Of a stretch of DNA of 12,401 nucleotides, positions 6,307 through 12,401 are shown one piece after another. The position numbers and the translations under genes are program-made. The notes beneath the pieces are model-generated. The model was given only the letters and a program-made list of their open reading frames with translations. It searched no databases and was not told the DNA's origin. This DNA is from Chloroflexota bacterium (GTDB lineage: Bacteria > Chloroflexota > Limnocylindria > Limnocylindrales > CSP1-4), in assembly GCA_017881985.1 (NCBI GenBank), contig JADGQH010000073.1, positions 1 through 12,401 on the forward strand. Direction: 5' to 3'. Each line of letters begins with the position of its first letter. The first letter of the stretch is position 1.

Positions 6307-7514
6307 CGTGCGAGCTCCGCCGGGGGCGCAGGCGGCGCGCCCGGCGCGTTCGCGCCAGCGACCTCCGGGAGCGGGATCGGCCGCCGCGCGCCGTCGCCGC
6401 CGGGTGGGTACAGGTGGCAGGCGACGCGAACGCCGTCCGCGTGCCGCACCTCGTCGGGGACGACCTCGCGGCAGACGTCCATCACGAGCGGGCAGCGCGG
6501 ATGGAACCGACAGCCGGGCGGTGGGGTCCGGAGGTCCGGCGGCGCTCCCGGGATCGTGCCCAGGAGGCGGCGGTCCGAGTCGAGGTTCGGGATGGCGGCC
6601 AGCAGCATCTGCGTGTAGGGATGGCGCGGCTCGCGGAAGACGGTCCGGACGGGCCCCTCCTCGGCCACCCGGCCTGCATACATCACGAGGACCCGGTCGC
6701 ACGTCTCGGCGATCACCGAGAGATCGTGCGTGATCAGGATGAGCGAGAGCCCCAGCTGCTCGCGGAGCCGCTCCAGCAGCTCCAGGATCTGCGCCTGGAC
6801 CATGACATCCAGGGCCGTCGTCGGCTCGTCGCCGATCACGATGGCCGGATCGCAGGCAAGCGCCATCGCGATCATCGCCCGCTGCCGCATCCCGCCCGAG
6901 AGCTGGTGCGGGTAGGCCGCCGCCCGGTCGCGCGCGATGCCGACCAGCTCCAGGAGCTCCACCGCCCGACGGTTCGCCTCGGCCCGCGGGAGCCCGAGCC
7001 GTTCGACGATCGGCTCCGCGATCTGGTCGCCGACGCGGCGGACGGGATTCAGCGCGTTCATGGCGCCCTGGAAGATCACCGAGATCTCGCGCCACCGATA
7101 GCGGCGCAGCGCGTTCTCGCTCTTCGTCGCGAGGTCGATGCCGTAGAGCCTGACCGACCCGCCGACGATCTTCGCGTTCGCCGGGAGCAGCCTGAGCAGC
7201 GAGAGCGCGGTCGTCGTCTTGCCGCACCCCGACTCCCCGGCGATGCCCAGCGCCTCCCCGTCATGGAGCTCGAAGCTGACGCCGTCGACGGCCCTGACCG
7301 TGCCGGACGACAGCGTGAAGTAGGTCCGGAGGTCCTCGACCACGAGGAGGGGCGCGTCCGGGTCGGCCTGCTTCGGCAGCGGCCACTGGCGGCGACGGCG
7401 CCCCGCGCCGGGCGAAGCCGGCGGCACGAGCAGGGCGCCCGGGCCACTCGGGCTGCCGGTCCCTGGGTCGCCCGGGGCGTCCGGATCCTGTGGGTCGCGC
7501 GGGCCGAGCATCAT
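6303..7514 (-). CDS. Oligopeptide/dipeptide ABC transporter ATP-binding protein (OppD/DppD type)
   Basis: Second ATPase of the importer, pairing with the OppF-type protein. The 403 residues include Walker A GESGCGKT (93-100), Q-loop Q149 in FQGAMNALNPV, signature LSGGM (205-209), Walker B IVIGDEP (225-231) and H263. An oligo_HPY C-terminus (from about 295, HPYTQMLLAAIP) has cysteines C335, C341, C348 and C366 in the CRFHPRCP pattern. The FQGAMNALNP sequence is typical of OppD/DppD partners. It carries an unusual Pro/Gly-rich N-terminal extension of about 55 residues before the ABC domain begins at PLLVVEDL. The ATG at 7514 has GGGAG with a 5-nt spacer (7520-7524), and a second ATG follows at 7511. 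A much longer open frame to 8597 is a shadow of oppC. The gene starts 11 nt after the oppC stop and overlaps the oppF start. Confidence 0.93.
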   Translation of the reverse strand: MMLGPRDPQDPDAPGDPGTGSPSGPGALLVPPASPGAGRRRRQWPLPKQADPDAPLLVVEDLRTYFTLSSGTVRAVDGVSFELHDGEALGIAGESGCGKTTTALSLLRLLPANAKIVGGSVRLYGIDLATKSENALRRYRWREISVIFQGAMNALNPVRRVGDQIAEPIVERLGLPRAEANRRAVELLELVGIARDRAAAYPHQLSGGMRQRAMIAMALACDPAIVIGDEPTTALDVMVQAQILELLERLREQLGLSLILITHDLSVIAETCDRVLVMYAGRVAEEGPVRTVFREPRHPYTQMLLAAIPNLDSDRRLLGTIPGAPPDLRTPPPGCRFHPRCPLVMDVCREVVPDEVRHADGVRVACHLYPPGGDGARRPIPLPEVAGANAPGAPPAPPAELAR

Positions 7515-7525
7515 CGAATCTCCCG

Positions 7526-8473
7526 TCACCGGGTCGCCGACTTCGGGTTCAGGACGTCGTCCAGGGCATTTCCGACGAGCGTGAAGGCCAGGATGACCAC
7601 GACGACGCAGACGGCCGGCGGGACGATGTACCACCAGGCGCCCAGCCCGGGCGCGCCCGACTGCTGGGCGGCGTTGAGGAGCTGCCCCCAGGACGGCGCG
7701 AACGGATCGCCCAGGCCGATGAACGAGAGTGTCGTCTCGGTGAAGATCGCACCGGCGAACGTCAGGACGGTGTTCGCCACGATCAGGTTGACGACGTTCG
7801 GAAGGATGTGGCGCCGCATGATGTGCGCCCGGCTCCCCCCGATGACGCGCGCCCGGTCGACGAACATCCGCTCCTTCACGGAGAGCGTCTGCGAGCGGAT
7901 GATCCGGGCCGTCGAGGCCCAGCTCGTGAGGCCGATCACGACGATGATCACCAGGAGCGTTGCCCGAATCCCGAAGAGCTCGGCGTCCGTCCCCACGATG
8001 TCCAGGATGATCGGCGCCAGGACGATGGCGAGGACGAAGGTCGGGAGGACCAGGAAGAAGTCCGTCAGGCGCATCAGGACCTGGTCGGACCGCCCGCCCA
8101 GGAACCCCGACACGATCCCGATGACCGCCCCGAGCAGGATCGTGATGAGGGTCGCCATGAGCCCGATCACCATCGAGACGCGAGCCCCGTGGACGGTCAG
8201 GTTCAGGATGTCCCGCCCGATCTCGTCGGTTCCCAGGAGATGCGCTCCCGACGGGGGTTCGAGCGGCCCCCCGGTCGCGGTGGTGACCGTCTGGAGCGCA
8301 CCCACGAAGAGCTGCGGAGCGAGCGCGAGCAGCGCGAAGAAGACGAGGATCGCGGCCCCGACGACGCCGTCCCTGCGGGACGCGTACCGCCGCGCGAACT
8401 GGCGCGCGTTGCGCAGGCGAAGGCGCCAGCGGGCTCCTCGAACGTCGACGGGCGCGACCGGGACGACGCTCAC
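7526..8473 (-). CDS. Oligopeptide/dipeptide ABC transporter permease (OppC/DppC type)
   Basis: Inner-membrane permease half that forms the translocation path with the OppB-type subunit. The 315 residues show an N-terminal cytoplasmic arm, TM1 (about 36-58), the family motif HLLGTDEIGRDIL (78-90), further helices (about 100-126, 138-160, 170-190, 228-248, 281-303) and the EAA loop MFVDRARVIGGSRAHIMRRHILPN (203-226), which contacts the ATPases. The extended TM1-to-TM2 extracellular loop and this motif identify the OppC/DppC subfamily. The start is GTG 8473, which overlaps the oppB stop as GTGA. It has no strong ribosome binding site, so re-initiation after oppB is likely. No truncation or missing element is seen. 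Confidence 0.94.
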   Translation of the reverse strand: MSVVPVAPVDVRGARWRLRLRNARQFARRYASRRDGVVGAAILVFFALLALAPQLFVGALQTVTTATGGPLEPPSGAHLLGTDEIGRDILNLTVHGARVSMVIGLMATLITILLGAVIGIVSGFLGGRSDQVLMRLTDFFLVLPTFVLAIVLAPIILDIVGTDAELFGIRATLLVIIVVIGLTSWASTARIIRSQTLSVKERMFVDRARVIGGSRAHIMRRHILPNVVNLIVANTVLTFAGAIFTETTLSFIGLGDPFAPSWGQLLNAAQQSGAPGLGAWWYIVPPAVCVVVVILAFTLVGNALDDVLNPKSATR

Positions 8474-9444
8474 TGGCGCACCCGCGGGTCCAGGTAGCCG
8501 TAGACGATGTCGGCCACGAAGTTGGCGAGGACCACCGAGACGCCGAGGAGCAGGAAGATCCCCTGGAGCACCGGGTAGTCACGCGAGTCGAGGGCATCCA
8601 CGGTCAGCGTCCCGAGGCCCGGCCAGTTGAACACGATCTCCGCCGTGATCGCGCCGCCCACCACGTAGCCCAGGTTGATGGCGATCAGGGTCACGGCAGG
8701 CAGGAGCGCGTTGGGGAACGCGTGCGAGCGCAGGATCCTGCCGTCCGTGAGGCCCTTTGCCCGGGCGGTCGCGATGTAGTCCTCGGCGCGCGTCTCGGTG
8801 ATCGAGGAGCGCATGAGGATCGAGTAGCCGCCGATCAGGCCGAGGCTGATGGTGGCGAGCGGGAGCGCGAGGTGTGACACGAGATCGGTCAGGAACTCGA
8901 CCGGCCCCGCATACGACGCCCCGGCCGTCAGCATCCCCGAGGTCGGGAACCAGCCCAGCCCGGCAGCGAAGATGATGATGAGCGGCATGCCGATCACGAA
9001 ATACGGCATCGAATAGAGGATCAGGCTGAGCCCGTTGCCGATCCGGTCGGCCCGCCCGCCTCTCCGCCAGCCGGTGTACGCACCCAGGGCGAGGCCGAGG
9101 ATGATCGCGATCAGCTCCGCGAGGCCGATCAGCAGGATCGTCGGCCCGAAGCGGTCGCCGATCACCTCCGTGACCGGCTGGCCCTGGAACTTGATGGAGT
9201 AGCCCAGGTCGCCCTGCAGCGTGGAGCCGACGAACGCCACGAGCTGGTCGGGGATCAGCGGCTTGTCGAGGCCCCAGCGTGCCCTGGCCGCATCCCGCTG
9301 CTCGACGGTCACGTTCGGATTGCGCGGGTTCACCCGGTCCGGCGAGCCCGGCATCATCCGGAAGAGGAGGAAGTTGAGGAGGACGATCATCAGGATCGTG
9401 AAGATCGCCTGCGCCGACTGCCGGGCGAGGTAGCGCGCGTTCAC
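8470..9444 (-). CDS. Oligopeptide/dipeptide ABC transporter permease (OppB/DppB type)
   Basis: First permease subunit of the importer. It opens with the typical short arm and TM1 (NARYLARQSAQAIFTI, then VLLNFLLFRMMPGSP ending near 35), has the long extracellular loop with RWGLDKPL (56-63) and GDLGYSI (78-84), several helices (about 102-124, 136-163, 188-212, 247-270, 294-316) and the EAA loop EDYIATARAKGLTDGRILRSHAFPN (221-245). I chose GTG 9444 (324 residues) because GGAG lies 8 nt upstream (9453-9456) and the N-terminus then matches the family. The alternative GTG 9462 adds six residues and has only a weak ribosome binding site. The gene ends in a GTGA overlap with oppC. It is separated from the upstream binding-protein gene by a hairpin-bearing gap. 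Confidence 0.93.
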   Translation of the reverse strand: MNARYLARQSAQAIFTILMIVLLNFLLFRMMPGSPDRVNPRNPNVTVEQRDAARARWGLDKPLIPDQLVAFVGSTLQGDLGYSIKFQGQPVTEVIGDRFGPTILLIGLAELIAIILGLALGAYTGWRRGGRADRIGNGLSLILYSMPYFVIGMPLIIIFAAGLGWFPTSGMLTAGASYAGPVEFLTDLVSHLALPLATISLGLIGGYSILMRSSITETRAEDYIATARAKGLTDGRILRSHAFPNALLPAVTLIAINLGYVVGGAITAEIVFNWPGLGTLTVDALDSRDYPVLQGIFLLLGVSVVLANFVADIVYGYLDPRVRQ

Positions 9445-9446
9445 CG

Positions 9447-9458
9447 GCGGAGCTCCGC
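9447..9458 (-). promoter_or_regulatory. Ribosome binding site of oppB within a 12-bp palindrome
   Basis: The GGAG (9453-9456) that supports the GTG 9444 start is inside the perfect palindrome GCGGAGCTCCGC. A local fold could mask the site, so initiation may depend on ribosomes arriving from upstream or on unfolding. This is inference from the sequence alone. Confidence 0.4.
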
Positions 9459-9508
9459 GCACATTGCTTCAGCCGGGGGCGCGGTCGGGCGCGCGCCCCT
9501 TGGGTTGC

Positions 9509-9537
9509 GGCGGAGGGTCGCCGTTCGACCCTCCGCC
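9509..9537 (-). promoter_or_regulatory. Strong hairpin between the binding-protein gene and oppB
   Basis: Positions 9509-9520 and 9526-9537 are perfect inverted repeats, giving a 12-bp almost all-GC stem with a 5-nt loop. It lies 40 nt after the oppA-like stop and about 65 nt before the oppB start. No U-tract follows on the minus strand, so it is not a standard intrinsic terminator. In many binding-protein transporter operons such stem-loops stabilise the upstream mRNA or cause partial termination. The gap also holds a perfect 12-bp palindrome at 9487-9498 (GGGCGCGCGCCC). Confidence 0.7.
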
Positions 9538-9576
9538 ATGGCGGTCATGCGGTCGTTGTCGCTGTCGTCGCGGTGG

Positions 9577-11508
9577 CTACTCTTCGTCGCCCGGTGTCGC
9601 CCGCCGGCGACGCATGACGACCATGAGGATGCCGCCGGCGACGACGAGGACCGCGACCAGGATCACGACGTAGAGGATGGTGTTGTCGCCCGTCCCGCCA
9701 GCCGGAGCGGTGGTCCCGCCGGTTGCCGATGGCGCGGCCGAGGCGACCGGGGTCGGGGACGCCCCGGGTGCGGTCGTGATGACCGGCGTGGGCGAGGGCA
9801 CGGCCGTGGCGTCCGTGAGCAGGGTGTACTGGAGGGTGCCATACGTGAAGAGCGGCGTCCCGTTCGCCAGCGGCTGGTTCTGCCAGCCGGCGAAGTGGTC
9901 GGTGCGATAGGCCGCCAGGTTCGCGTCGTAGTACAGGATGTCGTAGACCGCCTGGTCGTAGATGAGGTTCTGCATCTGGGCCAGGATCGTCTTGCGCGCG
10001 TCCGCAGTGGCGGCCGCGTTCTGCGAGTCGTACATCTTGTCGAACGCCGGGTTGCAGTACTGGCTGTCCGACGACGAGCCGATCGCGTCGCAGCGGAAGA
10101 TCTGGAGCAGGGCGTTCGGGTCCGGGTTCCCCGACCAGCCCCACAGCTCGATGTCGTAGTTGGCCTTGAAGTCCTTGCCCGCCTCTGGCGGGAGGACGAT
10201 GTTGCCCAGGGTCGCCGAGTCGTACTGCTGGGCGGTCACCTTGATCCCGAGCTGGCCGTACCAGTCCTTCACGAACTGGGCGGCCTTCGCGTAGGTGTCC
10301 TTGGTGTTCGGATAGTCCAGCCGGAGGCTGATGGGCTTGCCTTCCTTGTCCAGGCGCTGCCCCTGGCCGTCCAGCTTGTACCCGGCCGCGTCCAGCTTCT
10401 GCTTGGCCATCTCGACATCGAAGGTTCGCGGATGGTCGGGCTCGACGTGCCATGCGCCGAGGACCGGCGGCACGATCGTCGTGCCGACCTCGCCGTAGCC
10501 ACCCAGGACGCGATCGACCAGGGTCTTCTTGTCAACGGCGTAGCCCAGCGCGTCGCGGAACGCGGGATCCCAGAGCGCCTTCGTGGACGGCCCGATCCCG
10601 GGCGTGAGGGTGCCCTTCGAGGCGCCGTACTCGTTGAAGGCAAGCTGGCTCCATCCGTTCGAGCTGCCGACGACCGTCTTGACGTTCGGCTGACTCTCGA
10701 GCGCCTTGAGCTGCTCGGGCGTCGCGTCGCGGGCGTAGTCGATCTCGCCCGCCTTGAGCGCCTGGACCATGGTGTCGGCGCCCTTGAAGAACTGGATCAC
10801 GACCTCGTCGGCGGCACCCTGCGTGCCCCAGTAGTCCGGGTTCCGGACGAAGCGGACGAACTGGCTCGTCTTCCACTCCGCTGCCGTATACGGGCCGGAT
10901 CCGACCAGCGGCGCCACGAACTTGGCGTCGCCGATCGTCTTGTAGGTCTCCTTGCCCCAGACATGCTTCGGGATGATCGGCAGGTAGACCTGGAGGACGC
11001 GATCGGAGGGATCCGTCGTGGTTGCGATCATCGTCTGGTCGTCCGGGCAGCTGACCGCGGTGACTCCGGCGTCCTTCAGGCTTGGGTCGAGGTAGCCGGC
11101 CCCGATGTTCGCACCGTCCTTGATCGCTGCAACCGCCAGGCCCCACGAGAAGCACGCGTCGGCGGAGGTCGCGGGCTGGCCGTCGGACCACTTCATGCCG
11201 GTCCGGATGTGGAACGTCCACGACTTGCCGTCGGCGGCGCGGGTCCACGAATCCGCAAAGCCGGGGACCGGCTCCAGGTTGGGCCCGAAGTCCACGAGCA
11301 GGTTGTAGGTAAGCTGGAAGGCCTCGTACCCGCTGACCAGGAGCGTCTGGTACGGGTTCAGCGCATCGAGGTCCTGGGTTGTCCCCACGCGGAGGACGAG
11401 GGGATTGGCAGCCCGCGCCGGAAGCGCGGACGCCGGCACGAGGAGCGCGGTGGCGAGCGCCAGGGCAGACCCCAGGCGGATCGCTCGGTGAACAGCGGAC
11501 GGTCGCAT
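9577..11508 (-). CDS. Oligopeptide-type extracellular substrate-binding protein (SBP family 5), membrane-anchored at the C-terminus
   Basis: Captures the substrate outside the cell and hands it to the OppBC permease. The 643 residues start with a signal peptide (basic start, hydrophobic core about 11-25, AxA cleavage after ARA at 31-33) that has no lipobox cysteine. A family 5 binding domain (about 36-564) follows, with FADSWTRAADGKSWTFHIRTGMKWSDGQP (84-112) and GSGPYTAAEW. After it comes a Pro/Ser/Thr/Ala/Gly-rich linker (565-608), a hydrophobic helix (609-632) and a basic tail beginning RRRR (633-636). This suggests tethering by a C-terminal membrane anchor rather than a lipid. ATG 11508 is preceded by AAGGAG with a 5-nt spacer (11514-11519). 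The longer open frame to 12303 is a shadow of the neighbouring gene. It is first in the transporter cluster proper. Peptides are the likely ligand, but nickel, sugars or other compounds occur in this family. Confidence 0.94.
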   Translation of the reverse strand: MRPSAVHRAIRLGSALALATALLVPASALPARAANPLVLRVGTTQDLDALNPYQTLLVSGYEAFQLTYNLLVDFGPNLEPVPGFADSWTRAADGKSWTFHIRTGMKWSDGQPATSADACFSWGLAVAAIKDGANIGAGYLDPSLKDAGVTAVSCPDDQTMIATTTDPSDRVLQVYLPIIPKHVWGKETYKTIGDAKFVAPLVGSGPYTAAEWKTSQFVRFVRNPDYWGTQGAADEVVIQFFKGADTMVQALKAGEIDYARDATPEQLKALESQPNVKTVVGSSNGWSQLAFNEYGASKGTLTPGIGPSTKALWDPAFRDALGYAVDKKTLVDRVLGGYGEVGTTIVPPVLGAWHVEPDHPRTFDVEMAKQKLDAAGYKLDGQGQRLDKEGKPISLRLDYPNTKDTYAKAAQFVKDWYGQLGIKVTAQQYDSATLGNIVLPPEAGKDFKANYDIELWGWSGNPDPNALLQIFRCDAIGSSSDSQYCNPAFDKMYDSQNAAATADARKTILAQMQNLIYDQAVYDILYYDANLAAYRTDHFAGWQNQPLANGTPLFTYGTLQYTLLTDATAVPSPTPVITTAPGASPTPVASAAPSATGGTTAPAGGTGDNTILYVVILVAVLVVAGGILMVVMRRRRATPGDEE

Positions 11509-11575
11509 GCTGGCTCCTTCCTTGGGAGCCGCCGCCCGACGCGGTGGCACCCCTCCCGGTTCCGGCCCTCCTCCG

Positions 11576-11590
11576 GCAATGGCCCAATGC
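11576..11590. promoter_or_regulatory. Imperfect 15-bp palindrome upstream of the binding-protein gene
   Basis: GCAATGGCCCAATGC pairs at six of seven symmetric positions around a central base. It lies 68 nt upstream of the oppA-like ATG. Its length suits a dimeric helix-turn-helix regulator, and the Lrp-family protein encoded next to the transporter is a candidate. This is inference and no binding consensus can be confirmed here. Confidence 0.3.
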
Positions 11591-11602
11591 GAATGGCGTG
11601 CG

Positions 11603-11640
11603 TCGGGACGGTCTCCGAGACAGCCCGTTGCTCGTCCCGA
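11603..11640. promoter_or_regulatory. 8-bp inverted repeat with a nested smaller one, upstream of oppA
   Basis: TCGGGACG (11603-11610) and CGTCCCGA (11633-11640) are exact inverted repeats. Between them, GTCTC and GAGAC arms (11611-11621) form a second small inverted repeat. No U-tract follows on the minus strand, so it is not a clear terminator for the gene to the right. It could be an operator or a structured leader. The nearest -10-like sequence, CATTAT on the minus strand (about 11640-11645), lacks a good -35. Confidence 0.4.
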
Positions 11641-11664
11641 TAATGCGCGCTTGCGGACGCCCGG

Positions 11665-11704
11665 GTTCGTCCTGCTCACCGGTCGTTCGTCCTGCTCACC
11701 GGTC
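11665..11704. repeat. Perfect 20-bp tandem duplication over the stop codon of the luciferase-like gene
   Basis: The 20-bp block at 11665-11684 is repeated exactly at 11685-11704 with no spacer. On the minus strand each copy begins GACCGGTGAG. The first copy met by the ribosome supplies the final Asp-Arg codons and the TGA (11696-11698). The second is in the untranslated gap. Losing or gaining a copy would not change the protein. Confidence 0.95.
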
Positions 11705-12401
11705 CAGGGCTTCGAGGACGGGCGCGAGCGCATCGAGGGACGCGAGCGTGATGGGGTCGACCACGAGCTGCACGTGCGAGATGCCCTGGGCCGCGAAGGT
11801 TCGCAGGACGCCGGCGATCTCGTCCGGGCCGCCCGCGACGGGCGGGATCGGCGGTCGGCCGGCCTCGCCCATGAGCCGTCCCGACCCGCCGGGAAGGCGG
11901 ACCTGCACCGCGAGGGTTCGCGCGACGGAGGCTGGATCGCGGCCCGCGTCGCGGCACGCCGCGTCGACCCGATCGCGGAGCGCCGGCACGCCAGCCGGAC
12001 GATTGCCGAAGGCATCGAACCAGGCGTTCCAGGCGTCGACGTGCGGGATCGTGATCGCGAGCATCCGCTCCCCGGACGAGCCGACCAGGAGGGGCGGTCC
12101 TCCCGGACGCGGCCGCGGCGCGAGCTCGCAATCGCGGGCCGTGAAGTAGCTGCCCGAGAAGTCGATCGCCCCGTCGCGGAGGAGCGTCCGCACGATCGTG
12201 AACGCCTCCTCGAACCGACTGATCCGGTGGTCGAACGGGAAGCCGAAGGCGCGGAACTCCGTCTCGTTCCATCCCGCCCCGATGCCCACCACCAGGCGAC
12301 CACCGCTGATCTCGTCGACGGTCGCGGCCTTCTTGGCCAGCATCGCCGGGTTGTGGAACGCCGTCGCGGCGACGAGGGGACCGATCAGGACGCGCGACGT
12401 C
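11696..12401 (-). CDS. Luciferase-like (LLM class) flavin- or F420-dependent oxidoreductase, N-terminus outside the window
   Basis: Member of the bacterial luciferase-like TIM-barrel family, which uses FMN or coenzyme F420 for hydride transfer or mono-oxygenation in the cytoplasm. The frame is open to the window edge, and about 235 C-terminal residues are visible. They begin with TSRVLIGPLVAATAFHNPAM and continue into LAKKAATVDEISGGR, VVGIGAGWNETEFRAFG and FPFDHRISRFEEAFTIVR, then PPLLVGSSGERML further on. These are the typical central motifs of F420-style LLM enzymes. An ATG at 12343 is internal, because conserved barrel sequence continues upstream of it. The start and substrate are unknown. 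It is co-directional with the transporter genes, 187 nt upstream of the binding-protein gene, so it may share their transcript or merely be adjacent. F420 versus FMN use is not settled by these motifs. Confidence 0.88.
   Translation of the reverse strand, partial: TSRVLIGPLVAATAFHNPAMLAKKAATVDEISGGRLVVGIGAGWNETEFRAFGFPFDHRISRFEEAFTIVRTLLRDGAIDFSGSYFTARDCELAPRPRPGGPPLLVGSSGERMLAITIPHVDAWNAWFDAFGNRPAGVPALRDRVDAACRDAGRDPASVARTLAVQVRLPGGSGRLMGEAGRPPIPPVAGGPDEIAGVLRTFAAQGISHVQLVVDPITLASLDALAPVLEALDR

Noticed and set aside
6307..7227. Fusion of OppF with a 307-residue upstream extension
   Set aside because: The extension is an alternate-frame reading of the oppD-like gene, low in complexity and without motifs. 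ATG 6306 sits in an ATGA overlap with GGAG upstream.
9462..9462. GTG 9462 as the oppB start
   Set aside because: It is possible, but only a weak ribosome binding site precedes it. GTG 9444 has GGAG at a good distance and a family-like N-terminus.
9441..9548. 35-residue minus-strand ORF whose TGA overlaps the oppB GTG as GTGA
   Set aside because: It has no ribosome binding site and no recognisable family, and its sequence is dictated by the hairpin and GC palindrome it crosses. The overlap geometry is suggestive but easily fortuitous.
11603..11640. Inverted repeat as an intrinsic terminator of the luciferase-like gene
   Set aside because: The stem is 8 bp with a long loop and no T-run follows, so it is listed only as a possible regulatory structure.
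11509..12303. N-terminal extension of the binding protein to 12303
   Set aside because: It is a shadow frame of the luciferase-like gene. The signal peptide begins at ATG 11508 after a strong AAGGAG.

Overview
This is a GC-rich bacterial chromosomal window. Third codon positions are almost all G or C, and several genes start with GTG. It reads as ordinary chromosome: no RNA gene, CRISPR array, insertion sequence or phage gene is visible. The gene set (type III glutamine synthetase, ResB, a luciferase-like oxidoreductase of the F420-dependent style, a membrane-anchored oligopeptide-binding protein, many GTG starts) suggests a high-GC Chloroflexota lineage of the Limnocylindria type, with Actinomycetota as the alternative. 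That assignment is inference from recalled family features, not a search.

Layout. From the right edge leftwards, all on the minus strand, runs a peptide/nickel-type ABC transporter locus. It consists of a partial luciferase-like monooxygenase (11696-12401), the substrate-binding protein oppA-like (9577-11508), permeases oppB-like (8470-9444) and oppC-like (7526-8473), and ATPases oppD-like (6303-7514) and oppF-like (5245-6306). The permease and ATPase genes are tightly packed, with GTGA and ATGA 4-nt overlaps. The binding-protein gene is separated from them by a gap holding a perfect 12-bp-stem hairpin, a usual arrangement for making more binding protein than permease.

The only plus-strand gene is an Lrp/AsnC-family regulator (4745-5248). 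It converges on the transporter, and the two TAG stop codons share one CTAG. To its left, read away from it, are a membrane diguanylate cyclase (3187-4494), a 52-codon ORF that looks like the severed N-terminus of a Cys/Met-metabolism PLP enzyme (2960-3118), the cytochrome c assembly protein ResB (1499-2956) and glutamine synthetase type III (1-1221, running off the left edge).

How it fits together. A peptide importer, an amino-acid-sensing Lrp-type regulator and a glutamine synthetase point to nitrogen and amino-acid scavenging. The regulator is the obvious candidate to control the importer, and palindromes lie upstream of both it and oppA. ResB and the diguanylate cyclase are not obviously part of that theme. 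The points most worth a second look are the PLP-enzyme fragment that appears to be translationally coupled to resB, the C-terminally anchored binding protein without a lipobox, the hairpin between oppA and oppB, and a perfect 20-bp tandem duplication over the stop codon of the luciferase-like gene. I see no clearly new multi-gene system here.
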